Shown here: one piece after another, positions 7,490 to 16,018 of the stretch
How the letters are laid out: every line of letters begins with the position of its first letter
Position numbering within the stretch: the first letter of the stretch is position 1
Origin: Cellvibrionales bacterium UBA4451
GTDB taxonomy: Bacteria > Pseudomonadota > Gammaproteobacteria > Pseudomonadales > Porticoccaceae
Assembly: GCA_002390285.1 (NCBI GenBank)
Contig: DGPB01000011.1
Span: 57,438-121,437 of the forward strand
Direction: 5' to 3'
Length of the DNA: 64,000 bases
Translations under genes and position numbers: made by a program
Notes under the pieces: model-generated
Seen by the model: the letters and a program-made list of their open reading frames with translations, nothing else
Told to the model about the DNA's origin: nothing
Database searches by the model: none

Positions 7490-8632
7490 TCAGGAAAGAT
7501 TGAGTTTTTGGCGGACCGGGTTAGCATACATCGCGATCACAATATCGCGATATGTAGCCGGTATAGCATTCATACGATCAGTAAATTCTCGAACAGCTTT
7601 TGGCCAATCACACTCCATGCCAGCCTTCCATTCAGCTACGGTCGCCACCGCTTCACCCAGCTGCTCATACGCAATAATATTGGTAGGGTGAAGATGATAG
7701 TTACCAATGATTTGCCTATCTATGGCCACAGCCATTTCATCAGGCGAATCAAGACCGCTCACCAAAGGCTCACCAAAGGCCACATGAACAACACCCTTTC
7801 TCCCAACGACTCCGCTGTAGATGCTAGCAAAATCTTCATGCTCATCCTTCAGGTAAACACCCTCAGTTTGCTTGGCATAGAGCTCGAACCCTTTTGCCGC
7901 ATCCAAGGGGTCAAGCTCGTAGGAAATGGCGACAGGAACCACGTTCAGTTCGCCAATGGCATCGGCAAAAGTCTGTTCTTTCTGCTTGCTCAGTGCCAGC
8001 ATTTTCAATAGAGCCGGGTCAGTTTTATCGATACCGTCTTTGGCACGGCCCTCCCGCTGCGCGATCCAAATTGATACATGCTCTTTGGTCAATGAGTGGC
8101 GAATATAACCAGACAACTGGAATAAAGCAGCCAATTTTTCTCGCCGACCAGAAGCAGATCGCTTAACAATAAAGCTTTTGTTTACCCGCATCAGGTCCGA
8201 GGTAAATTCCTTGGTTAACAGGTTGTCACCAATGGCAATACGCACTGTTTCCCTGTCATCATCATAGAGTGCCACATTGACAAAAGCAGGATCCATAGCG
8301 ATATCGCGGTGGTTACTGATAAACAGGCAAGGGGTGTTTTTATCCAGTTTATCGAGCCCTGAAACTGTCATGGTACAACCAATTTTTTTCAATAGTCTGC
8401 CAAGGCTCGCTCTCATTGCACCATGGAGGTCACGCACCGTATGAATCTTATTAAATGCACGCTTCAATGCCCTCCCTATAAGTGGGCGAAGCAACCAGGG
8501 TGCCCATCGAGCTATTCTGGGGTATTTAATTGACAGCAGAGTGTCGATAAATTCACGGTTAGCTGATAACCGCGAAAGTACTTGAGGCACCTCATCGTCA
8601 CGATAAGGGCGGATGTCATCAAATGTATTCAT
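7490..8632 (-). CDS. 1-acylglycerol-3-phosphate acyltransferase family protein
   Basis: A 380-residue PlsC/PlsB-superfamily acyltransferase. The catalytic motif is NHRDIAMD (an H-x4-D variant reading HRDIAMD) near residue 107. IAQREGRAKDG corresponds to the substrate-binding FPEGTRS/EGRAKD block, and PVAISYELDP to the VPVAI block. The protein is longer than PlsC (about 240), with an N-terminal region of about 80 residues and a C-terminal helical region; no clear membrane segment is evident. Proteins of this type are usually annotated as glycerol acyltransferase, and the true substrate is unknown. It is tightly linked to dinG. Confidence 0.8.
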   Translation of the reverse strand: MNTFDDIRPYRDDEVPQVLSRLSANREFIDTLLSIKYPRIARWAPWLLRPLIGRALKRAFNKIHTVRDLHGAMRASLGRLLKKIGCTMTVSGLDKLDKNTPCLFISNHRDIAMDPAFVNVALYDDDRETVRIAIGDNLLTKEFTSDLMRVNKSFIVKRSASGRREKLAALFQLSGYIRHSLTKEHVSIWIAQREGRAKDGIDKTDPALLKMLALSKQKEQTFADAIGELNVVPVAISYELDPLDAAKGFELYAKQTEGVYLKDEHEDFASIYSGVVGRKGVVHVAFGEPLVSGLDSPDEMAVAIDRQIIGNYHLHPTNIIAYEQLGEAVATVAEWKAGMECDWPKAVREFTDRMNAIPATYRDIVIAMYANPVRQKLNLS

Positions 8633-8797
8633 ATCAACTGGAATAATTATTCTTCTTGGTTCGGCTCGACGCCAATAAAAACAGTAGGTTTAACCAAACA
8701 CTCTTCTGTCTGCTTAAGGGCAGAATAGAGTAACAGTTAACTACGTTGTGTTCCTGCAATGAAACATAAGTATCAAAGTATGTTTTTTGACAGGCCG

Positions 8798-9805
8798 CTA
8801 TCTGGGATTGTACCAACGCACTTCGGAAGCATATTTATCGACCAAATGCGTTACATCCAAAATGATGGAAAATAATGCCATCCGCACCAGTAGACCATTA
8901 TCTGTTTGGCGAAAAATCGCCAGATTTGGATTGCCGTCCAGATCACTGTCCAGCTCATTAGCCTCTGCCCGTGAGTCCCTTGGCAAGGGGTGCATGATCA
9001 CTGTATTGGGCTCACAGTGGGAGGTATAAATTGCTTGATTAAGGCGAAAACGACCGCGGTATAAATCAGCTTCATCTTTACTGGAAAATCGCTCCTCCTG
9101 AATTCGTGTGGAATAAACGATATCCACATGAGAGATACCAGACTCGATCTCGTCAAACTCTTCTACGGCAATACCTGCCGCACGCATATCATCCACAAGG
9201 TTGGAGGGCATCGCCAGCTCTCTCGGCGAAACAAGCTGCACAGACACGTTATTAAACAACATTAATAATTTCGACAGCGAATGCACTGTTCGACCATGCT
9301 TCAGGTCACCGATCATAGCAATACGAAGTCCATCCAAACCACGACCCAACCCCTTCAACTCCTTCTCTATGGTGTAAAGGTCAAGCAATGCCTGACTGGG
9401 ATGTTCGTTAGTGCCATCTCCGCCATTAATAACGGGTACTCGGCTAGCACTGGCAAAATCTGCCACTGAGCCAGACTCGGGGTGGCGCATACAAATGATA
9501 TCGCTGAATCCCGATAATACCCGAGCGGTATCCTGTAATGACTCCCCTTTCGCCAATGCCGAGGATTCAAAACCAACCGTTTCACGTACCTCACCACCCA
9601 ACAGGTTGAAGGCACTGCCAAAACTGATCCGAGTTCGGGTGCTCGCTTCAAAAAACATATTACCGAGAATAGCGCCCTCCAAAACCCGCGTAATTTTCTG
9701 TCGCTGAGCATAGGGCTCCATGCGATCCGCCACACGGAAAATATGATCAATATCGATTCGCTCGAATTGACTGATGGAGAGAATACTTGCGCCCTTAAAT
9801 TCCAC
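8798..9805 (-). CDS. pyrB: aspartate carbamoyltransferase catalytic subunit
   Basis: This enzyme forms N-carbamoyl-L-aspartate from carbamoyl phosphate and aspartate, the committed step of pyrimidine synthesis. The carbamoyl-phosphate loop STRTR is near residue 55, HPSQALLDLYTI is near 138, and HPLPRDS is near 275. The start is GTG 9805, decided by GGAGG four bases upstream. It is 335 residues, slightly longer than E. coli PyrB (311). No pyrI regulatory subunit or pyrC-like partner is adjacent; it stands alone between the acyltransferase gene and sbcB. Confidence 0.93.
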   Translation of the reverse strand: MEFKGASILSISQFERIDIDHIFRVADRMEPYAQRQKITRVLEGAILGNMFFEASTRTRISFGSAFNLLGGEVRETVGFESSALAKGESLQDTARVLSGFSDIICMRHPESGSVADFASASRVPVINGGDGTNEHPSQALLDLYTIEKELKGLGRGLDGLRIAMIGDLKHGRTVHSLSKLLMLFNNVSVQLVSPRELAMPSNLVDDMRAAGIAVEEFDEIESGISHVDIVYSTRIQEERFSSKDEADLYRGRFRLNQAIYTSHCEPNTVIMHPLPRDSRAEANELDSDLDGNPNLAIFRQTDNGLLVRMALFSIILDVTHLVDKYASEVRWYNPR

Positions 9806-9881
9806 ACTGCCTCCGTATACAAATAATCACGCCGCCGCATTTTAACGGCTTTGTGATGGCCGAACCAGCCACTTGCCTTTG

Positions 9882-11303
9882 CTATAAAATCTGACTACCC
9901 CAATCCTGTAGTGCCCGCAAAATATTGCGATCCCTTTCAGACATAGCCTCTTCCCCCAGCATCTGCTCAATCTCTGAAAAATACTTCTCCAGAGTCAAAT
10001 AGCCTTCCGCTGAATTAGTAAGCCTCTGAAAACGCAATTCTTCCCAACGGTGTTGTTCCTCATCACTCAGGGTTTCCGGGAAATTCTTTACCCTATAGAG
10101 AAATAGGAGCTGCTGATAACGCTCATCGCGAAAGTGTAGGGTGTCCGACGCCATTTCCACGCTAGAGGCTGTACGCACCTCAGGCAATAACCCTTTATCC
10201 ATATCATCGAGAAAACCATCATACAAACGTCGTTCAACATTCTCTGTTTTTTCAAATAATTGCTGAGCAAAAACCTCTGCTAGCTTGGTTGATAAGTCAT
10301 GTTGCCGTAATAATTGCCAGTTTTGCTCACAGGATTCCACATCAATTCCCAATCGCCTGGCAGCCTCTGCATCCAGCAATTTTGGCGTCGCCACAACGGG
10401 GCATCGATTTAATTGAACCCCCTTTATTGGCAACCGATTCACTCCTTCAGGTAAATTTTCAGTCCGCGTAAATAACCGCTGCTGGATCTGTTCTGCAGAC
10501 AGCTTTATCAACTCCTCGGCATCACCCATAAGGTTAAAACAGATTATCGAATTTTTATTTGTAGGGTGTCTGGCCAACGGCATCATCAATGCCGTGTATC
10601 CATTTTCTCTTGGCAACTTACCCGAGACATGCAGGAATGGTTTTTGGTGGGTTAAGTCGATGAGCTCTGCCACCTTATGTTTTAACCGATGCTCGTATAC
10701 ATATCGGTACAACTTTGGTTGCGCTGTCATGACCAACTTGGCCATAGCAATGGTGGCAAACACATCAGACAATGCATCGTGTGCAGACTCGTGCGTTATT
10801 CCATTTGCCGCTGTCAAACGCTCCAGTTTGAAGCAAGGAGACCCATCTTCGTAGGAAGGCCATTCGATACCTTCCGGCCTCAAAGCTCGGGTCAGGCGAA
10901 CCATGTCAATAATATCCCAGCGGGAATTCCCCTGTTTCCACTCACGCTCATAGGGATCATAGAAGTTACGATACAGGCAGTATCGAGTCACCTCATCATC
11001 AAATCGAATACTGTTATATCCAACACCACAGGTGCCAGGTAACGATAACTCTCGGTGAATTTTTTCAATAAATTCGCGCTCAGGAACACCTTCTTCTAGA
11101 GCGTGCTGAGGTGTTATTCCGGTGATGAGGCAAGCTTGGGGAAAAGGGAGGCGGTCAATCGGCGGCTGACAAAATAGGGTAAGTGGCTCACCAATAATAT
11201 TTAGGTTTTCATCCGTACGAACACCGGCAAACTGAGAAGGGGAGTCACGGGAAGGATCTATTCCAAATGTTTCGTAATCGTGCCAGTAGAGTGTATTTGC
11301 CAT
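9882..11303 (-). CDS. sbcB: exodeoxyribonuclease I
   Basis: A 473-residue 3'-5' single-strand DNA exonuclease used in recombination and mismatch repair. The DEDD-superfamily ExoI motif is DYETFG at residues 9-14, followed by DPSRDSPSQFAGVRTD. GYNSIRFDDEVTRY is motif II, and AHDALSDVFAT contains the final catalytic histidine-aspartate. The SH3-like and helical C-terminal regions of ExoI are present. The start ATG 11303 is supported by AAGGA nine bases upstream. It is monocistronic. Confidence 0.95.
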   Translation of the reverse strand: MANTLYWHDYETFGIDPSRDSPSQFAGVRTDENLNIIGEPLTLFCQPPIDRLPFPQACLITGITPQHALEEGVPEREFIEKIHRELSLPGTCGVGYNSIRFDDEVTRYCLYRNFYDPYEREWKQGNSRWDIIDMVRLTRALRPEGIEWPSYEDGSPCFKLERLTAANGITHESAHDALSDVFATIAMAKLVMTAQPKLYRYVYEHRLKHKVAELIDLTHQKPFLHVSGKLPRENGYTALMMPLARHPTNKNSIICFNLMGDAEELIKLSAEQIQQRLFTRTENLPEGVNRLPIKGVQLNRCPVVATPKLLDAEAARRLGIDVESCEQNWQLLRQHDLSTKLAEVFAQQLFEKTENVERRLYDGFLDDMDKGLLPEVRTASSVEMASDTLHFRDERYQQLLFLYRVKNFPETLSDEEQHRWEELRFQRLTNSAEGYLTLEKYFSEIEQMLGEEAMSERDRNILRALQDWGSQIL

Positions 11304-11356
11304 AGCTATCCTTATAACTGGCTTCTAGTTTAGTCGTCACCGCACAAACACCCACA

Positions 11357-11384
11357 AAAAACGGCGTCCGAAGACGCCGTTTTT
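11357..11384. terminator. bidirectional intrinsic terminator between ompA-like gene and sbcB
   Basis: ACGGCGTC (11361-11368), a CGAA loop and GACGCCGT (11373-11380) are flanked by A4 and T4 tracts, so the hairpin works in either direction. In practice it ends the minus-strand OmpA-like gene. Confidence 0.85.
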
Positions 11385-11415
11385 AAATAGTTCGTAATAA
11401 GTATCTATCTAGAAC

Positions 11416-12360
11416 TTATTTAACTACCTCTGTAAAGGTCATCTCACCTACAACGCGACGGTTACGGGCGCGGCCATCATCAGTGTCATTATCAGCAATT
11501 GGACGACTTTCACCATAGCCAGTAGTAGTAATACGGCTTGCATCTATACCATATTCCTCTTGAATCTTGGCTTTAACCGCTTCAACACGACGCAGAGACA
11601 GGTCTTGGTTATAGCCCTCTTTACCGCGAGAGTCAGTGTGACCTTCCAGCTCCAAAGTAATATCTTCGTGAACCTTCATGGCATTGGCTACAGCTTCCAG
11701 CTCGTCGCCATAGATTGCGCGAACATCCGCTTTATCAAATTCAAACTCAACGTTAAGTTTTACCGTCAGAGTCCGTGTTTCTGGCGCCATTTCAGGCTCA
11801 CGAACTACAACTGGCTGCTCAACAATAGGCTCAGCAGGCTTATTAAAATAGTACCGAAGTCCGAAGTTAACCGAACTATCCCACATACTACCTTTACCTT
11901 CACCACGAACTTTATTCAACAACCGCACATCACCACGGAGCTCCAACTGAGGAGTAATCATGTTGGACATACCTAAACCGGCTTGAAGCTGATGAGTGTA
12001 TTCCTCTTCTATCTGAAGGTTCTTTTCACCCTCACGATCATAATAGGCATAACCACCAACAGCATAAGTGCGCCAGCCGCCATCATCTTCACCGAACCAG
12101 TAGTAAGCACTTAATTGAGATACGTCTATATCTTCACCAGCTACGTCGGTGCCATGAGAGGCCTCAAGTGCCCAATCATTAGAAAACCGATAGCCTATAT
12201 TGAAGCTCAAAACACCCGCCTCATCATGCCCACTAACAACCCGATCACTATCGAGATAGTAGTAGCTCAAAGATGGCCCAATATATAAGCCTTCTTGAGA
12301 TTGTACAGACATAGAAACAGCTAGCATAAATATACCCACTGCTATAAATAAATTTTTCAT
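11416..12360 (-). CDS. OmpA family outer membrane protein
   Basis: The start is ATG 12360 (MKNLFIAVG) rather than the in-frame TTG at 12372, which supplies the GGGG of a possible Shine-Dalgarno. Residues 1-22 form a signal peptide ending near VQSQ. Residues 25 to about 170 alternate in a beta-barrel pattern (LYIGPSLSYYYLD, LSFNIGYRF, FGLRYYF at the end). After a proline/valine linker (VEQPVVVREPEMAPET) comes an OmpA C-terminal peptidoglycan-binding domain with FEFDKADV, LEGHTDSRG and ITTTGYGESRP...RARNRRV. It probably anchors the outer membrane to peptidoglycan. It is monocistronic, with a terminator downstream. Confidence 0.9.
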   Translation of the reverse strand: MKNLFIAVGIFMLAVSMSVQSQEGLYIGPSLSYYYLDSDRVVSGHDEAGVLSFNIGYRFSNDWALEASHGTDVAGEDIDVSQLSAYYWFGEDDGGWRTYAVGGYAYYDREGEKNLQIEEEYTHQLQAGLGMSNMITPQLELRGDVRLLNKVRGEGKGSMWDSSVNFGLRYYFNKPAEPIVEQPVVVREPEMAPETRTLTVKLNVEFEFDKADVRAIYGDELEAVANAMKVHEDITLELEGHTDSRGKEGYNQDLSLRRVEAVKAKIQEEYGIDASRITTTGYGESRPIADNDTDDGRARNRRVVGEMTFTEVVK

Positions 12361-12661
12361 GATAATCCCCAAGTCCTATTCAAAACTACAGGCATCGACG
12401 CCGAACAGCCCTATGGCAGTTGGCGGCATAATAATACACTTTACTCAGTTTTTCTTTTTTTATTATTTTCACGATAAAAAAAAGCCTTATATGGAAGAAA
12501 ACTAGCTTTACTCCATACTGGCTGTTCAAATATTAACCAACCCCCCCCCTAGCAAAAAAAACAATACCTATTCAGAAGATAGTTGAGACTAAAGGTCTTC
12601 GCAACTTATCAGAAAAAAAGCCCTGTAAATAGGTCTTTCGAGGCTTTTGACAACCTATTCC
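12361..12661. other. intergenic region between fumarase and ompA-like genes
   Basis: About 300 bases without a gene, carrying the ompA-like promoter region on the minus strand (AT-rich, with a TATTAT box near 12427-12432 but no convincing -35). A C9 homopolymer is followed by an A-rich run at 12541-12562. A weak stem of AAAAGCC with GGCTTTT around 12616-12653 has a T-run on the minus strand and may terminate the fumarase transcript. No RNA gene was recognised. Confidence 0.4.
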
Positions 12662-14182
12662 TCAGCGATCAATTACTATCGCATGCTCTTCAATTTTAGC
12701 TTTCCAGATTTGCGGCCCTGTCTGATGAACCGATTCACCCCTAGAATCGACTGCTACCGTGACAGGCATATCCACTATCTCAAATTCATAAATCGCTTCC
12801 ATACCAAGGTCTTCAAATGCCACCACCTCAGCATGTGTTATCGCTTTTGACACCAAATAGGCGGCACCGCCTACGGCCATCAGATAAACCGCTTCATTGT
12901 CCCGGATCGCCTCAATAGCCACAGGCCCTCGTTCAGCCTTGCCTATCATGCCAATTAAACCCGTCTGCTCCAACATGGTACGAGTAAACTTATCCATACG
13001 AGTAGCCGTGGTGGGCCCGGCGGGCCCAACAACCTCATCCCGTACTGGGTCAACTGGACCCACGTAGTAAATAAAACGTCCGGTCATATCTACCGGCAAC
13101 TCTTCGCCCTTCGCCAGCATATCTATCATTCGCTTATGCGCAGCATCTCGACCGGTTAGTATCTTTCCGGACAGCAGCACAGTTTCTCCTGGCTTCCAGT
13201 CTTTAATATCGTCACTGGTAACGGTATCAAGATTCACTCGTCGTACGCTGTCTCCCACTTCCCATGTGATCTCCGGCCAGTCGTCCAAGCTTGGCGGCAC
13301 TTGTTTAGCCGGACCGGAGCCATCAAGTATGAAATGCGTGTGACGGGTCGCAGCACAATTGGGAATTAGGGCTACGGCCTTATTGGCTGCATGAGCGGGA
13401 AAATCCTTCACCTTTACATCAAGAACCGTCGTCAAACCACCCAGGCCTTGAGCGCCAATGCCAAGATTGTTCACTTTTTCATACAGCTCGAGACGAAGCT
13501 CCTCCGCACGATTTGAGGCTCCTCTTGCCTGTAGCTCCTGAATATCAATTGAATCCATCAACGATTCTTTGGCTGAGAGCATTGCTTTTTCAGCCGTACC
13601 GCCAATACCAATACCCAACATACCCGGGGGGCACCAACCCGCACCCATTTTAGGCAGCTGCTCGAGCACCCAGTCCACAACAGAATCAGAGGGGTTGAGC
13701 ATGGCAAATTTAGACTTAGCCTCTGAACCACCACCTTTGGCGGCCACATCAACTTCTACCGTATCCCCAAGAACAATTTCATAATTGATGACAGCCGGTG
13801 TATTGTCTCCGGTATTCCTGCGCGCTCCATCAGGATCAGCCAATACCGATGCACGGAGCACGTTGTCGGGATGCTTGTAGGCGCGGCGCACGCCTTCATT
13901 GATCATATCGGTGACACTCATATCACCCTGCCACTGTACATTCATGCCAACTTTGACGAACACATTAACAATACCGGTATCCTGACACAGAGGCCTACGC
14001 CCCATGGCACACATCCGTGAATTAATCAGTATTTGTGCCATTGCATCTTTGGCGGCCTGAGACTCTTCCCGTTCATAGGCTTCGTGTACAGCCTTAATAA
14101 AATCCACAGGGTGGTAATAGGAGATAAATTGGAGCGCATCAGCAATGCTATCAATTACATCTTGTTGTTGAATTACAGTCAT
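12662..14182 (-). CDS. fumA: class I (iron-sulphur) fumarate hydratase
   Basis: A 506-residue oxygen-sensitive [4Fe-4S] enzyme interconverting fumarate and malate in the TCA cycle. Cluster-region signatures are RPLCQDTG (Cys66), GAGWCPPGMLGIGIGG and LIPNCAATRH. The C-terminal beta domain contains VGPAGPTTATRMD and the AVYLMAVGGAAYLVSKAI block. Both domains are fused in one chain, as in E. coli FumA/FumB. A Shine-Dalgarno GGAGAG precedes ATG 14182. The downstream gene on the same strand is ompA-like and has its own promoter region. Confidence 0.95.
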   Translation of the reverse strand: MTVIQQQDVIDSIADALQFISYYHPVDFIKAVHEAYEREESQAAKDAMAQILINSRMCAMGRRPLCQDTGIVNVFVKVGMNVQWQGDMSVTDMINEGVRRAYKHPDNVLRASVLADPDGARRNTGDNTPAVINYEIVLGDTVEVDVAAKGGGSEAKSKFAMLNPSDSVVDWVLEQLPKMGAGWCPPGMLGIGIGGTAEKAMLSAKESLMDSIDIQELQARGASNRAEELRLELYEKVNNLGIGAQGLGGLTTVLDVKVKDFPAHAANKAVALIPNCAATRHTHFILDGSGPAKQVPPSLDDWPEITWEVGDSVRRVNLDTVTSDDIKDWKPGETVLLSGKILTGRDAAHKRMIDMLAKGEELPVDMTGRFIYYVGPVDPVRDEVVGPAGPTTATRMDKFTRTMLEQTGLIGMIGKAERGPVAIEAIRDNEAVYLMAVGGAAYLVSKAITHAEVVAFEDLGMEAIYEFEIVDMPVTVAVDSRGESVHQTGPQIWKAKIEEHAIVIDR

Positions 14183-14223
14183 TTATTCTCTCCGAAGTAA
14201 GACACTAGGTACGACTAAACTCA

Positions 14224-14991
14224 TTACCGAGCAATTGGAGGAGCACCCAGCTGTTGTTTAATTTGTTGGATATCACGATTGACCTGACGGCGGTAGGCAT
14301 CAATCGCATTAATCGCATCCTCATTACTGGCGACCCGAGTGTTCAAATCCTGCTGTGATGTTTTTAAGCTTTTCTCAAGACTATTGAGCTGGTCCACTAA
14401 TTCCTGAGACCTGTTCACCATATCGTTAACTTCAAGCTTTGAAGCCAATGAGGCGCTGGCCATGGTGTCGACTGATTTACCCGTCTTGGTCAGCTTACCT
14501 GTCAGACTAGCCACTTCCTTCTTACGTGCCGCCATGGAAGCCTGTAGACCCTTTATAGTTTTTTCGTGACTTTCTATTTGCTTGCGATTTCGATCATTGG
14601 AGACACCCCACAGCTTCTTAATTTCAGACCAGTGCTTATCCAAGGTCTCTTCCTGATTCTTCAACTTAACAGAAAGCACAACCCCTGATTGATTGAAAGA
14701 TTCATCTGTGGAAACAATCTTGGCTTCCAACTCATTAAAACGACTTTGCAACAGAGCACGGCGCTCGGTTTCTTGCACCAAAAGATAACCTAGCCCACCA
14801 AAACCTAACAAGAGGACCAGCAGCAGCACTTTCCAGAACCAACCAATCCCACCATCGGACCGTGATGGCCCACCTGGCGCAATTTTTTTGCGCTCTTTAG
14901 TTGGACGTCCAACTCGGCCCTCATCCCGACCAATACGCTCGTCACTTTCAGGTACTATCGGATCAAGCCTATTAAAATCCCTATCCGTCAT
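14224..14991 (-). CDS. membrane-anchored coiled-coil protein of unknown function
   Basis: A 255-residue protein that I do not recognise. Residues 1-48 are polar and rich in Arg, Asp and Glu. Residues 51-72 (WFWKVLLLVLLLGFGGLGYLLV) form one transmembrane helix. The remainder is predicted helix and coiled coil (repeated Leu, Glu and Lys heptads, e.g. LQSRFNELEAKI, LVDQLNSLEKSLKTSQQDL). With basic residues on the N-terminal side, the coiled coil would project into the periplasm. The topology resembles envelope or division scaffolding proteins, but no function is assigned. It lies 41 bases upstream of fumA in the same direction. Confidence 0.7.
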   Translation of the reverse strand: MTDRDFNRLDPIVPESDERIGRDEGRVGRPTKERKKIAPGGPSRSDGGIGWFWKVLLLVLLLGFGGLGYLLVQETERRALLQSRFNELEAKIVSTDESFNQSGVVLSVKLKNQEETLDKHWSEIKKLWGVSNDRNRKQIESHEKTIKGLQASMAARKKEVASLTGKLTKTGKSVDTMASASLASKLEVNDMVNRSQELVDQLNSLEKSLKTSQQDLNTRVASNEDAINAIDAYRRQVNRDIQQIKQQLGAPPIAR

Positions 14992-15091
14992 GATGAGTTA
15001 AACCTTTAGTTAAGAATAATCTTTTTTATTTTCGCCGAAAGATAGCATTGCGTGTTTTGCAACAGCGCAAATATTATACGTCATAGACGTA

Positions 15092-15119
15092 AAAAAACCG
15101 GCCCATGGGCCGGTTTTTT
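15092..15119. terminator. bidirectional intrinsic terminator
   Basis: A palindromic GC stem (CCGGCCC/GGGCCGG) is flanked by A6 and T6. It lies 16 bases after the PuuD-like gene on the minus strand and can act in both directions. Confidence 0.85.
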
Positions 15120-15134
15120 GGCTTGTCGCAAACA

Positions 15135-15779
15135 TTACAGGTAATAAAGAGCACCGAATAATACAACTGTCAGCGCCAGACTAGAGTGAATCACGCCTTT
15201 TACCGTTGTCATGGGACCCTGCTTACCGACTAGGGCGTTAACTTCCAATGCAGCAATAATCACCAAGCAAGTAATCAGACCAATACCGCCAATACTTGAC
15301 CCGTAACCACTTCCACCCCATTGAGAAGCATGAGGGCTCGCCAACATACCAAACACCATGGGAGCAGAGAACAAAGTATTGGTTCTGGACGCCAGCAGCG
15401 CTTTAGCACCACTGGCAGGGCCATCACCCTCTTTCATACCAAGAGCAACTTGCTGGGCTGGCCAAATAACCAACCAAACATTGAGGAACATTAAGGTCCC
15501 CATAGTCGCACCAATCAGTATGGAATTGTTGAATTGGTGATTGTGGGAAAGACCGCCCAGTAATACTACACCAGTAATAAAAGTAAACATGGCGCTCCAA
15601 CGGAACCACCACAATGCGCTTGGCGCCAGTTTAGCCTTGGCATCAGCCAAACCTTCAGGACTTGCCTGTTTAAAGTAGCCTCCTTGTATAAAATTGAAAT
15701 AGTACAAAATGCCGATCCAGGTAATCCCGAACAGCAAGTGCCCCCAACGGATTAAAAAATTAATGAACTCGTGTGACAT
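15135..15779 (-). CDS. PuuD-type (urate hydroxylase domain) membrane protein
   Basis: A 214-residue integral membrane protein whose sequence (FLIRWGHLLFGITWIGILYYFNF, LWWFRWSAMFTFITGVVLL, LMFLNVWLVIWPAQQ) matches the membrane domain of PuuD, the urate oxidase-like family. About five or six hydrophobic segments are visible. Full PuuD is about 400 residues with a C-terminal cytochrome c domain; no CxxCH motif is present here, so a urate-oxidising role is doubtful. Conserved histidine and tryptophan residues in helices 1 and 2 suggest haem or metal binding. AAGGAG lies seven bases before ATG 15779. No purine-catabolism neighbours are present. Confidence 0.75.
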   Translation of the reverse strand: MSHEFINFLIRWGHLLFGITWIGILYYFNFIQGGYFKQASPEGLADAKAKLAPSALWWFRWSAMFTFITGVVLLGGLSHNHQFNNSILIGATMGTLMFLNVWLVIWPAQQVALGMKEGDGPASGAKALLASRTNTLFSAPMVFGMLASPHASQWGGSGYGSSIGGIGLITCLVIIAALEVNALVGKQGPMTTVKGVIHSSLALTVVLFGALYYL

Positions 15780-15971
15780 AGTTATCTCCTTAGCAGCGAG
15801 ATGTTATTTTTGTAATAGTTAAGTTGTTACAACCAATTTAGCCTTCAGGGCCAATGCAAATCCTTTGCAGGCAAAACACCTTATAACCTTATAGCTTTAT
15901 AACTTTAAAAAATAAAGGGTTTTAGATATTCCTGTTGGTGGGTGATTCTGTCACAAACCACCCACAAATAA

Positions 15972-15999
15972 AAAGCCCCGAATAATCGGGGCTTTATTA
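15972..15999 (-). terminator. groEL intrinsic terminator
   Basis: A 10-bp stem (AAAGCCCCGA with TCGGGGCTTT) and an ATAA loop lie 20 bases after the groEL stop; the minus strand ends in a T-rich tail. Confidence 0.8.
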
Positions 16000-16018
16000 T
16001 TACACTGGTGAAACAGGC

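Noticed and set aside
7508..8011. 167-codon open frame opposite the acyltransferase gene
   Set aside because: It has no recognisable domain or ribosome site and lies fully within a well-supported gene.
8634..8816. 60-codon minus-strand open frame between pyrB and the acyltransferase
   Set aside because: It overlaps the pyrB end, has low-complexity composition and shows no conserved pattern or ribosome site.
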